From contig JAKJJU010000010.1 of NCBI GenBank assembly GCA_021713295.1, positions 19,036 through 83,035 on the forward strand: a DNA stretch of 64,000 nucleotides, written 5' to 3'. Below, one piece after another: positions 37,136 to 45,608 of the stretch; the first letter of the stretch is position 1; each line of letters opens with the position of its first letter. The stretch comes from Thiotrichales bacterium 19S3-11 (GTDB lineage: Bacteria; Pseudomonadota; Gammaproteobacteria; Francisellales; Francisellaceae). The notes under the pieces are model-generated. The model searched no databases. It saw nothing but the letters and a program-made list of their open reading frames with translations, and had not been told where the DNA came from. A program made the position numbers and the translations under genes.

Positions 37136-39064
37136 CTATTTGTTTTCTTTGGATAACATAGCAGTTACAGGAAGGCTTTTTTCGGCGAGTAATTGGAGTT
37201 TTGTTAATGGCCTTGCAAGTAAATAGCCTTGCATTAGCCTACATTCTAGAGATTTTAACATATTAAACTGTTCTTTTGTTTCAACCCCCTCAGCAATAAT
37301 TTCCAAGTTTAGATTTTTGCTAAGTTGTATAATCCATTTAACGATAATATAAACGTTGAAGTCATCGGTTATTTTGTTAATAAAAGTCATGTCTAATTTT
37401 AAAATATCTACAGGTAAACTGCTTAAACGGTTCAGTGAGGAAGGCCCCCTACCAAAGTCATCAATAGCAATGATAAATCCAAGTTTTTTTAATTCGTTCA
37501 AGGCAATTAATGTTATTTCATGACATGAAGTTAATGAACTTTCGGTAATTTCAAGGATTAGCTGGTGAGGATTAATTCCATAGTATTCGATTAAATCAAT
37601 CATCTTTTTACGATTGGATTGATCGTCAATTAATTTTGTTGAAATATTTACTGCAAAGCAATATTCTTTATGGGTTTGTATCAAACTTTTTATTTCTTTT
37701 AATGCCATTTTGAAAGTATAAAAACCAAATTGTATGATTAGACCTCGTTTTTCTGCAATGGTTAGGATATCTTCTGCATTGATTTGTTTGTCATAATTAA
37801 TTTTTGATCTAAGTAATAATTCAACACCCTTAATGGATTGATTGGTTTCTGATATTTGATAGATTGGTTGATAATGAAAGGTGAAATTTTGATCAAAAGG
37901 TTGTAATATAGCATCATAAATTTTGTCATTTTTTAAATGTTCTTGATATAGCTCATTCGAGAATAGTACATATTGGTTTCTGCCGAGCATTTTAGCTTTG
38001 TAAAGTGAGATGTCAGCGTGACGTTCTAATTGTTCAATACTGTCACCTGAGTCAGGGTATGATGAGATACCTAAGCTTAGACTAATTCGAATTTGATACT
38101 GTTTGATAGAAATTTCAGATGCAATTGAATTTAGAATATTTCTGGCAATGATTTCAATTTCATTAGCTGCCTTTAAATCAGTGACCAAAATAGCAAACTC
38201 ATCACCACCAATTCTAGCAATTGGATAATTTTTAAATTTAAGTTTAAAAATAGATGAAATATGTTTTAAAACAGCATCTCCCATATAGTGGCCATATTTA
38301 TCATTGATTTGCTTAAAGTAATCAATATCACATAAAATCACGGATAAGCGTTGATGTGATTTTTTAGCATTTAGCAATTCTTTTTCAGCCAAAAATCTAA
38401 ATGATTTTCTATTTAATAAGCCAGTTAAATAATCGGTTTGATTTTTTTTATTTAATACAGAGATTAACCGAGTTCGTTTGATTTCCAAACTATAATTACT
38501 AAGTAAGAGCTGATAATTTTTTCGATGCAGCATTACTAAAAATACATAATAGATTAAAGCTAAGGTAATTATTGATGTATTATATGCGGTACCGGCTAAT
38601 AAATTTGTGATTAGTACTGAAATAATCATGGGTAAGGTAAATGCCAAATAACAAAATCTAGAAGGTGCCATTGAAACAATGCTCGCAGCTGAAATACCAG
38701 TTAATAACATAATAATTAACATATTATGTAAATGATTATTTTCATCGTAATAAAACCAATATAACCATCCCCATAATAAACCCGTCATTAATATACTGCT
38801 GAAATGAATATGGTATAGTAATTGATTATTGGTTTTTTTTGCATACACACTTGCAAGAAATCGTCCTAATACAGATAGAAACATAAGCAATAACCAAATC
38901 ATTATAGGCAAGCTCAATAACTTGATAGTAGGTATTAGATAGATGATAGCCATAGCCAAAACTAAATTATAAAAACTCGTATAAACAGAATTTTTAAACA
39001 AAAGCTCATGCATTTTTTTTTGAATTTCGATATGTTTTATATTCATCATTTTTAAATTAAACAA
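37136..39064 (-). CDS. Membrane GGDEF-EAL protein (c-di-GMP synthesis/breakdown)
   Basis: A 642-residue protein with about six helices in the first 185 residues as a membrane sensor. A GGDEF domain follows (DYLTGLLNRKSF at about 211; GGDEF at 286-290, intact), then an EAL domain. No RxxD inhibitory site precedes GGDEF. The EAL motif reads ELL at 415-417 (GVELLLR), while other metal and catalytic positions (VNISTKL, LEITES, IDDFG, AEGVET, QGYLLARPL) are kept. Either activity is therefore possible. The start at 39064 is a TTG with GAGA upstream; ATGs at 39049 and 39046 are alternatives. Confidence 0.9.
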   Translation of the reverse strand: MFNLKMMNIKHIEIQKKMHELLFKNSVYTSFYNLVLAMAIIYLIPTIKLLSLPIMIWLLLMFLSVLGRFLASVYAKKTNNQLLYHIHFSSILMTGLLWGWLYWFYYDENNHLHNMLIIMLLTGISAASIVSMAPSRFCYLAFTLPMIISVLITNLLAGTAYNTSIITLALIYYVFLVMLHRKNYQLLLSNYSLEIKRTRLISVLNKKNQTDYLTGLLNRKSFRFLAEKELLNAKKSHQRLSVILCDIDYFKQINDKYGHYMGDAVLKHISSIFKLKFKNYPIARIGGDEFAILVTDLKAANEIEIIARNILNSIASEISIKQYQIRISLSLGISSYPDSGDSIEQLERHADISLYKAKMLGRNQYVLFSNELYQEHLKNDKIYDAILQPFDQNFTFHYQPIYQISETNQSIKGVELLLRSKINYDKQINAEDILTIAEKRGLIIQFGFYTFKMALKEIKSLIQTHKEYCFAVNISTKLIDDQSNRKKMIDLIEYYGINPHQLILEITESSLTSCHEITLIALNELKKLGFIIAIDDFGRGPSSLNRLSSLPVDILKLDMTFINKITDDFNVYIIVKWIIQLSKNLNLEIIAEGVETKEQFNMLKSLECRLMQGYLLARPLTKLQLLAEKSLPVTAMLSKENK

Positions 39065-39122
39065 AATAGTCTCTTTATTTTAAGTTTAGAATAAAAACAA
39101 TATATTGCGATAAAAAAAGATA

Positions 39123-40007
39123 TTAAAACGACCTTTTTTCTATCCATTGAATTAAGGTCAATAGGCTTTGGTTTTGGGGAAATAAGTCGGCTATAAGATA
39201 AGCATCTTTAAATGTTTTAGTTAATAGCTGCTGGCTTTGTTGTAGTCCAAGTAAATTTGGATAGGTTGCCTTGTTGTGTGAAATATCGCTTCCTTGAGGC
39301 TTTCCAAGTATTTCAGTTGTTGAGGTTATATCTAAAATATCATCTTGAATTTGAAATGCTAGTCCTAACGATGCACCAAGTTTATAGAGTGACTTTTGAT
39401 AAGATTGGTCATTAAAATGTGGTGAAAATAGTAAGCCAAGTTCTAAAGCAGCAATAATTAACTTAGCTGTTTTAAGTGTATGAATCTGTTGTAGTGTTTC
39501 AAAATCTATGGGTTTATTTTCAGATTGTAAATCGAGTACTTGACCGGAAACCATATCATTGGCTGCTAGGCTAATGGTGCGAGTTGCTAAAAGTATTTGC
39601 TCTGCTGATATATCATATTCTCTTAAAATAGGATCAGTCAAGATGCTAAAAGCTAGTGATTGCATTAAATCACCTGCTAATATGGCCGTTGCCTCATCAA
39701 AGTGAATATGACAAGTAGGTTTTCCACGCCTTAGTGAGTCATCATCCATAGCAGGTAAGTCATCATGTACTAATGAGTATGCATGAATTAACTCAATTGT
39801 ACTAGCAGCATAATCTAGCGCATGGATATTGGCATTAAATAATTCACCAGAAAAATATACAAGAATTGCTCGAATACGTTTGCCACCATTTAATGCAGAA
39901 TAAAGAAGCGCCTCTTTAAGATAGTTTGCATGGATTTTTTGTTGGTTAAGGTGTTGATTTAGAAACTTATTGATACGTTTAACGTAAGGCTTAATTAATT
40001 GATCCAT
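39123..40007 (-). CDS. ispA: Farnesyl diphosphate synthase / short-chain polyprenyl synthase
   Basis: Condenses IPP with DMAPP and GPP to farnesyl-PP for undecaprenyl-PP and quinones. At 294 residues it is the usual IspA length. The first Asp-rich motif is DDLPAMD (82-88), followed by RRGKPT; the second is QIQDDILD. GGKRIRAIL is the IPP-binding region. It starts 8 bases after waaA, so hldD-waaA-ispA form one minus-strand unit. Confidence 0.94.
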   Translation of the reverse strand: MDQLIKPYVKRINKFLNQHLNQQKIHANYLKEALLYSALNGGKRIRAILVYFSGELFNANIHALDYAASTIELIHAYSLVHDDLPAMDDDSLRRGKPTCHIHFDEATAILAGDLMQSLAFSILTDPILREYDISAEQILLATRTISLAANDMVSGQVLDLQSENKPIDFETLQQIHTLKTAKLIIAALELGLLFSPHFNDQSYQKSLYKLGASLGLAFQIQDDILDITSTTEILGKPQGSDISHNKATYPNLLGLQQSQQLLTKTFKDAYLIADLFPQNQSLLTLIQWIEKRSF

Positions 40008-40015
40008 ATGAAATT

Positions 40016-41293
40016 CTATCTATTTATTAGTTGGCAAGCTAAATCAAATTGCTTTTGAAGCGCGCCTTGGTTTGATTTTACAACTTGAAAAGCATTATTG
40101 CCAAGTTGTTTGCGTAGTGATTGATCGTTAAATAATTTGATCACATAATCAGCAAGTGATTGACAGTCATTAACAAGAATTAGTGCATCAGCATCGATTA
40201 ACGTTTTTGTAATTTCTGCAAAATTAAATGTATAAGGGCCGCTCAAAACAGGTAGTGCTATTGCTGCGGGCTCAAGCGTGTTGTGACCTCCTCGCTTTAT
40301 TAGGCTACCACCAATGAAGGCAAGATCGCTAGCTGTAAATAAGCACATCATTTCGCCCATTGTATCACCAAGATAAGCCTGTGTTTTTTCAGATACTGAT
40401 TCACCAATACTGCGTCTAGTAGTCTTAAATGATGTAGTTAATAGTTCATATACACTATCAAAGCGTTCGGGATGACGAGGCACGTGAATTAACAGTGCAT
40501 TAGGGATTTGAGTTAGTATTTTTTTATGTGCTTCGATGATGATTTCATCTTCACCAGGATGGGTTGAGGCTGTTATCCATACAGGCCTTTGGCCAAATGT
40601 ATTTTTTAAGGAAATGCCTTGTGAATGAACTTCTTGTGAAATTTGGATATCGTATTTTAAACTACCGGTAACCTGTAATTTATGTTTGTTAAGCCCAAGC
40701 GCTAAAAAGCGTTGACCATCCGATTGATTTTGTACAGCAATAAGGCTTAATTGATTTAACATAATTTTAGTTAAGCTTGCAATTTTTCTATAGCCATTAG
40801 CTGATTTTTCAGATAAACGAGCATTGGTTAACATAACAGGGATTTTTCTTTTATCGCATAGATAGAGTAAATTAGGCCATAATTCAGTTTCCATTATGAT
40901 AAGGCAGCTGGGGTTTATACGCGTTAAAAAAATGCGTAGTAAAATACTAATATCGTAGGGTAGGTAGCAGTGCTTAACTTGTGGGTAGTCTTGATATATT
41001 TTTTTAACTTGTTCACTACCGGTTACTGACATAGTGGTTATTAAAAATTGACTATTTGGGTAGTGAGCAATTAGTTTTTTTGCCAATGGTGCAATAGCTA
41101 AAGTTTCTCCCATAGAAACGGAATGAATCCAAATTGGTTTTTCAAGTTTGAAGGGGCAAAAGCCTAAACGTTCTAGGTTACGCTTGCGATAACCAATACT
41201 TAAACGGCTACGCCAGAGATTTTTTAAAAATATAAACGGCAATATAACGAGAAATAACAGGTTATACAGTAAGCGCATTAAGGAATAAAACAT
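40016..41293 (-). CDS. waaA: 3-deoxy-D-manno-octulosonic acid transferase
   Basis: Adds Kdo to lipid IVA at the inner membrane. The 425-residue GT30/GT-B enzyme has an N-terminal membrane helix (about 7-24), WIHSVSMGETLAIAPL with the base Glu, ETELWPNLLYLC, the ITASTHPGEDE motif and FIGGSLIKRGGHNTLEPAA in the C-terminal domain. It sits between hldD and ispA. A start at the fifth downstream residue (MRLLYN) is also possible. Confidence 0.95.
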   Translation of the reverse strand: MFYSLMRLLYNLLFLVILPFIFLKNLWRSRLSIGYRKRNLERLGFCPFKLEKPIWIHSVSMGETLAIAPLAKKLIAHYPNSQFLITTMSVTGSEQVKKIYQDYPQVKHCYLPYDISILLRIFLTRINPSCLIIMETELWPNLLYLCDKRKIPVMLTNARLSEKSANGYRKIASLTKIMLNQLSLIAVQNQSDGQRFLALGLNKHKLQVTGSLKYDIQISQEVHSQGISLKNTFGQRPVWITASTHPGEDEIIIEAHKKILTQIPNALLIHVPRHPERFDSVYELLTTSFKTTRRSIGESVSEKTQAYLGDTMGEMMCLFTASDLAFIGGSLIKRGGHNTLEPAAIALPVLSGPYTFNFAEITKTLIDADALILVNDCQSLADYVIKLFNDQSLRKQLGNNAFQVVKSNQGALQKQFDLACQLINR

Positions 41294-41307
41294 AAGCTAT
41301 AGACTTA

Positions 41308-42285
41308 TTATTTAGTTAGCCAGTCTAGATAAAGTTTAACACCTTGTTCAACGGTTTTAAATGGTTCTTTATAGCCAACAGATCTAAGCTTTGAAATATC
41401 AGCTTGGGTAAAAGATTGATAATGGCCTTTTAACTTTTCTGGGAAGTCTATGTATTCAATTTGACCTCGACCAAAGTAGGCAATAACAGCGTTGGCAATA
41501 TCATTGAAGGGTTGGCTTTTCCCTGTGCCTAGGTTATAAACACCGGATAAGGTTTGAATATCTTCAAGCATTTTAGCTTTTCTAGCTTGGTCGTAAAACC
41601 AGAGGTTAACATCAACAACATCACTGACATAAACAAAGTCGCGCGATTGCTCACCAGCATCATAGCCATCATAAGCGCCAAATAATTTTACTTTATCCGT
41701 ATCTTTAATTTGGTTATAGTGATGAAAAGCCACTGAAGCCATAGAACCTTTGTGTGCTTCCCTAGGCCCATAGACATTAAAGTAACGAAACCCAACAACT
41801 AAATTTGTTGCTTCTCCTAGGACATTATAACGAACGTATTGATCAAATTGGAACTTTGAAAATCCATAAACGTTAACAGGCAACTCATATTGACGATCTT
41901 CTACAAAGGTCTCACTGTTACCATAAGTCGCTGCACTTGAAGCATAAAGAAAAGGAATGCTACGACTTAATGCAAAATGAAGTAATACTTTTGAGTATTC
42001 AAAATTATTTTGCATCATATAACGGCCATCCCATTCGGTGGTTGCCGAGCAAGCGCCCTGATGAAAAATAGCTTCAATTTCAATATCATCATACATACCA
42101 TCGAGCAGATCATTTAGGAAGTCGTCTTTATCCAAATAATCATTAAAATCACAGTCAGCTAGATTTCTAAATTTATGGCCATCTTTTAAATCATCAACCA
42201 CTAAAATATCTGTAATACCTCTGGTATTTAGTCCTTTAACAATATTGCTACCAATGAAGCCTGCGCCACCAGTTACTATGATCAT
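41308..42285 (-). CDS. hldD: ADP-L-glycero-D-manno-heptose 6-epimerase
   Basis: Last step in making ADP-L-glycero-D-manno-heptose for the LPS inner core. The extended SDR, 325 residues, has the NADP motif [10 protein letters not shown] and the YGFSK catalytic Tyr-Lys pair, with [13 protein letters not shown] diagnostic of HldD. AAAGGTG precedes the ATG. It heads the hldD-waaA-ispA cluster and indicates a heptose-containing LPS core. Confidence 0.96.
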   Translation of the reverse strand: MIIVTGGAGFIGSNIVKGLNTRGITDILVVDDLKDGHKFRNLADCDFNDYLDKDDFLNDLLDGMYDDIEIEAIFHQGACSATTEWDGRYMMQNNFEYSKVLLHFALSRSIPFLYASSAATYGNSETFVEDRQYELPVNVYGFSKFQFDQYVRYNVLGEATNLVVGFRYFNVYGPREAHKGSMASVAFHHYNQIKDTDKVKLFGAYDGYDAGEQSRDFVYVSDVVDVNLWFYDQARKAKMLEDIQTLSGVYNLGTGKSQPFNDIANAVIAYFGRGQIEYIDFPEKLKGHYQSFTQADISKLRSVGYKEPFKTVEQGVKLYLDWLTK

Positions 42286-42592
42286 AATGTATTTACACCT
42301 TTTAACTTAACTATTTTCTGTGTGTTATAAAATTATGAGCATACTAACAAATTTTTTGATTAACGTCATCTAGGCATGATTGTATTTTTAGCGTACGTAT
42401 AGGCTTCAATACTTATGTTGCAAAAAAATAGCATGATTATTTATCGATATTTCAATGAAATAGAGTTGTTTTTTTCGGCAGGAAAAATAATAAATTATAT
42501 CAATTTCTGAAATTTATAGATTAACACTCGACTTAATAATAGGTTATTATTGATGTGATTGTTATTCGTTCAATTGTTATGGAGGTCGCAAT
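42286..42592. other. Intergenic region between hldD and the CaaX-ending gene
   Basis: An AT-rich divergent promoter region with no ORF. A small dyad AATAAT-AGGTT-ATTATT lies at 42535-42551, about 45 bases before the strong GGAGG site of the plus-strand gene, and could be an operator. No convincing sigma-70 pair could be fixed by eye. Confidence 0.35.
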
Positions 42593-43024
42593 ATGTATAT
42601 TGATTCAAGTCACTCAAAAAGCTTAGTTGATGTTTATCGAGAGTATGAGGAAAAGTATCTAATTAATGTGATAATCACAAAGAAACGTGATGAAAAAACA
42701 ATAGAAAAAGCTCTAAACTGGATTGAAGAAAATAGTAGTCGATATAATAAGTCACTATTAGTAGGAGGGCAATTTAATGATGTAGTGGCCATGGCAAATG
42801 ATAGAGGGTCTGAATTCATAGACTTTATTAATCAACTTCATCAAGCATTTGCCGTTGCGCTAAATGAGAGAGAAACAATGGACTCTGAAATATTTGACGC
42901 AGTCAATATGGTTTATCAAAGTTGTATTATGGCTGAAAAACAGAGATTAGATGCGCCTGTGATGCTTTTTAATCCTAGTTCAACACCAGATCAAACTAAT
43001 GAATCCTTTTGTGTAATCTCCTAA
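42593..43024 (+). CDS. Small protein of unknown family ending in a CaaX-type box
   Basis: A 143-residue, soluble, mainly helical protein with no signal peptide. I recognise no domain. GGAGG lies 7 bases before the ATG, so translation should be strong. The last four residues are Cys-Val-Ile-Ser directly before the stop (TTT TGT GTA ATC TCC TAA). This fits the eukaryotic CaaX prenylation signal, with Ser last favouring farnesylation. Cys at the fourth-last position follows a flexible polar tail (SSTPDQTNESF). Some Legionella effectors use host prenylation this way; that this protein is such an effector is inference. It stands alone between hldD and soxR. Confidence 0.6.
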   Translation: MYIDSSHSKSLVDVYREYEEKYLINVIITKKRDEKTIEKALNWIEENSSRYNKSLLVGGQFNDVVAMANDRGSEFIDFINQLHQAFAVALNERETMDSEIFDAVNMVYQSCIMAEKQRLDAPVMLFNPSSTPDQTNESFCVIS

Positions 43025-43072
43025 GGTTTGTATTTAAAGTACGAATATTTAGTAGGTTAAGCATAATAAATT

Positions 43073-43516
43073 TTACTTCATCAGCAATAATAAAGAGCCA
43101 GAACCTTTCTTAGATAAATGATCGTCTTTGTTATAAAGTGGGCACTTATCTAGAGATAAACAGCCACAACCAATGCAACGGGTAAGCGAATCTCTAAGGT
43201 TTTGTAAATTCTCAATTTTTGTATCAAGTAAAGTATTCCAATAAGTTGCCAATTTTTGCCAATCCTCAAGGCTTGGACTTTTGCCATGTGGAAGTATTGA
43301 TAAACCAGTTTTTATCTCTTTTAGCGTCAGTCCAATTTTTTTAGCAGCTCTAATTACAGCAACTCTTCTTAAAACATCTCTTGAATATTGCCGTTGATTA
43401 ATATGATTTCTTGAACTTTGGATAAGATTTTTTTCTTCATAAAAATGCAGAGTAGAGATACTGACACCACTGCGTTTGGCAACTAATCCAACGCTTAAAA
43501 GACTATTTTTTTTCAA
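43073..43516 (-). CDS. soxR: Redox-sensitive MerR-family activator SoxR
   Basis: A [2Fe-2S] transcription factor that responds to redox-cycling compounds. The MerR helix-turn-helix is at residues 8-30 (VGLVAKRSGVSISTLHFYE) and the dimer helix at about 80-112. The cluster ligands are Cys114, Cys117, Cys119 and Cys125 (CIGCGCLSLDKC, the SoxR spacing). The length of 147 is usual. The start is a TTG, with no in-frame ATG upstream. It is divergent from a VOC gene across a near-perfect SoxR operator. Confidence 0.95.
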   Translation of the reverse strand: MKKNSLLSVGLVAKRSGVSISTLHFYEEKNLIQSSRNHINQRQYSRDVLRRVAVIRAAKKIGLTLKEIKTGLSILPHGKSPSLEDWQKLATYWNTLLDTKIENLQNLRDSLTRCIGCGCLSLDKCPLYNKDDHLSKKGSGSLLLLMK

Positions 43517-43567
43517 AACGTCACACTAACTAATTTTATTGAATTTCGAAATTAACATAAAATGTGC

Positions 43568-43598
43568 TTGACCTCAAGTTAACTTGAGCAGTTATCCT
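43568..43598 (+). promoter_or_regulatory. SoxR operator within a 19-bp-spaced promoter of the VOC gene
   Basis: The 18 bases at 43572-43589, CCTCAAGTTAACTTGAGC, differ at one position from the SoxR site of the E. coli soxS promoter as I recall it. The core CTCAAGTTAACTTGAG at 43573-43588 is a perfect palindrome. It lies between a -35 TTGACC (43568-43573) and a -10 TATCCT (43593-43598) that are 19 bases apart, the long spacer typical of MerR-family activation. The promoter reads toward the VOC gene. Confidence 0.9.
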
Positions 43599-43632
43599 GA
43601 ATATTATCTAAAATAAATATGGGAGAATAGAG

Positions 43633-44046
43633 GTGTATTTAGAGCATGTAAATTTGGTTGTAAAAGATATAGAAAAATCCTTGTCATTTTATAAAGTTGT
43701 ATTTCCTCACTGGAAAATAAGAAGTCAAGGTCAATCAAATTGGTATGAATATAAAAGGCGATGGCTACATTTTGGTGATGATTATCATTATATTGCACTG
43801 AGTGATCATGGTGTTGGTAGTAACCGAGATTTATCAGGGAATCAAGTAGGGCTAGCTCATTTTGCGTATATAACAAACAATATAGAAGCATTAGCTAATC
43901 GATTAACTAAAGCTGGCTTTAATCCTAGAGTACCAATAACAAATCAAGGTGTTAGAAAAAATACTTACTATATCGATCCTGATGGTTTTGAAATTGAGTT
44001 TGTTCAATATGTTAGTGACATTCCAACTGATAGAAATAGTGATTGA
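43633..44046 (+). CDS. VOC family (glyoxalase/bleomycin resistance-like) protein, SoxR-regulated
   Basis: A 137-residue single VOC domain protein: LEHVNLVVKDIEKSLSFYKVVF at the N terminus, and a second beta-alpha-beta-beta-beta module ending in YYIDPDGFEIEFVQY with the metal Glu. Likely ligands are His4 and Glu129, with His72-area residues between. Its substrate is unknown; the SoxR promoter suggests a role against redox-cycling compounds or their products. The start is GTG with GAGG close upstream. Confidence 0.85.
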   Translation: MYLEHVNLVVKDIEKSLSFYKVVFPHWKIRSQGQSNWYEYKRRWLHFGDDYHYIALSDHGVGSNRDLSGNQVGLAHFAYITNNIEALANRLTKAGFNPRVPITNQGVRKNTYYIDPDGFEIEFVQYVSDIPTDRNSD

Positions 44047-44068
44047 TAAAAAAGGGGATGAATAGATA

Positions 44069-44147
44069 AAGTGGGCAGTTATGGGTTTTGTGTTGTGTGT
44101 AGATATTGCAAGAATGCAATGAGAGGTAAGGAGTGTAACTGCCACTT
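44069..44147. repeat. Nested inverted repeats between the VOC gene and cca
   Basis: Outer arms AAGTGGGCAGTTA (44069-44081) and TAACTGCCACTT (44136-44147) pair with one bulged G. Inside is a perfect small hairpin ATTGCA-AGAA-TGCAAT at 44105-44120. The stretch is more G-rich than its surroundings. It may be a structured RNA, a processing or termination signal, or a small MITE-like insertion. No T-run follows directly. Confidence 0.5.
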
Positions 44148-44229
44148 ATGAAGCAATGATACATAAATTTATGTTTATTGTCAAGTGTTAATGTAAAAAA
44201 GTTGATACTCTCTCGATTAGTTAGACATA

Positions 44230-45459
44230 CTATTTTATAAATTTATCTTTAAAAAGCCGAATCTGATTAGTTTGTTCTTTCAACAAGGCATCCCCAAGTG
44301 CTTTGCCTTTAAATCCTCTTTCAATTAAGGGGGTAGTGGATACATTAAGCATTGTTTTTTGAGCTTTTTTTAAAAAATCTAGTTGAGGGTAGGGGTGATC
44401 TTCATAGCCTTTTCGGCCACGACTATCTGCAAGGCAGGCCATAAGAAAATCATTAAAGCGCTCTGGATGTTTTACCGCTGATAATTCATAAAATAAATCA
44501 ACAATAGTTTTTGGTTTTAATTCTAGTGCTTTATGACAATGGGTATGATACTTAGTGACTAATAAGCCTAATTTTTCAAAGCGTTTTGGAATGCGTAGGC
44601 GGTAACACAGTTGCATGACCAACTCAACACCTCGTTTTTCATGTCCAATATGCTTTGGCCAAACTGACTGAGGTGTTGTCCCTTTACCTAGATCGTGTAC
44701 CAGTGCTGCAAATCTTGCTTCTTCAGATAAATCTAATTTGGCCGCTTGATCAATAACCATCATTGTATGCACTCCGCAATCAATTTCTGGGTGATGTTCT
44801 TTGGGTTGTGGTATACCAAATAATTGATCAATTTCAGGAAATAACTGCTTTAGTGCGCCAATTTTTTGCAAGGTTTCAAAGTAAGCTGAAGGTGTTGGGG
44901 CATTGAGCGCTTTTAATGTTTCTTGCCAAATCCTTTCAGCAGATAAATAATGCAGTTCATCTGATGCGACGATTGACTCCATTATTTTAATGGTTTCATC
45001 AGCAATTGAGAAACCTAAATGTTTAAATAAGGCATAAAAACGAGCTACTCGCAAAACACGTAATGGGTCTTCTCCAAAGGCATCACTAACATGGCGCAGT
45101 ACTTTATCATTGATATCATCAACTCCATTGAACGGATCAATAAGATTACCATTTTCATCTTCTGCTATGGCATTGATTGTAATATCTCGACGTTTAAGGT
45201 CATCTTCAATCGATATGTGTTGATGGGTTTTAAATGTAAATCCATGGTATCCGCGACCGGATTTAGTTTCGACTCTAGCTAATGCATATTCTTCTTTGGT
45301 TTGGGGGTGTAAATAAACAGGAAAGCTTTTACCAACAGCAACATAGCCTAGATTTCTCATGATATCAGGCGTTGCGCCAACAACAACCCAATCTTTATCT
45401 GTAATCGTAAGGCCAAGGTATTTATTTCTAATTGCACCACCGACTAAGTATATTTTCAT
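44230..45459 (-). CDS. cca: CCA tRNA nucleotidyltransferase (class II, with HD domain)
   Basis: Adds or repairs the tRNA 3'-CCA end. About 409 residues, as in E. coli. The N-terminal MKIYLVGGAIRNKYLG and KDWVVVGATP hold the nucleotidyltransferase signature, RRDITINAIA the next block, and the HD domain (HDLGKGTTP) follows, as in gammaproteobacterial multifunctional Cca. The ATG at 45459 is chosen because conservation begins there. It is divergent from msbA. Confidence 0.95.
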   Translation of the reverse strand: MKIYLVGGAIRNKYLGLTITDKDWVVVGATPDIMRNLGYVAVGKSFPVYLHPQTKEEYALARVETKSGRGYHGFTFKTHQHISIEDDLKRRDITINAIAEDENGNLIDPFNGVDDINDKVLRHVSDAFGEDPLRVLRVARFYALFKHLGFSIADETIKIMESIVASDELHYLSAERIWQETLKALNAPTPSAYFETLQKIGALKQLFPEIDQLFGIPQPKEHHPEIDCGVHTMMVIDQAAKLDLSEEARFAALVHDLGKGTTPQSVWPKHIGHEKRGVELVMQLCYRLRIPKRFEKLGLLVTKYHTHCHKALELKPKTIVDLFYELSAVKHPERFNDFLMACLADSRGRKGYEDHPYPQLDFLKKAQKTMLNVSTTPLIERGFKGKALGDALLKEQTNQIRLFKDKFIK

Positions 45460-45530
45460 AATGCTCAAATTTAAAGTTTTCTTACTAGAAAGCATAGTAT
45501 AAACCTTTGCCAAGTGCGTGCAATAACTTG

Positions 45531-45544
45531 AGTTATCGATAACT
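45531..45544. promoter_or_regulatory. Perfect 14-bp palindrome between cca and msbA
   Basis: AGTTATCGATAACT is self-complementary and sits in the divergent cca/msbA promoter region, 65-78 bases before the msbA ATG. Its spacing and symmetry suit a dimeric repressor, but I cannot name one. Confidence 0.3.
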
Positions 45545-45608
45545 TAGGTTTAAACTCGACACATTAAAGATGAGGATGAATTATTTTTGTATAAAGTTAA
45601 GGCTACGA

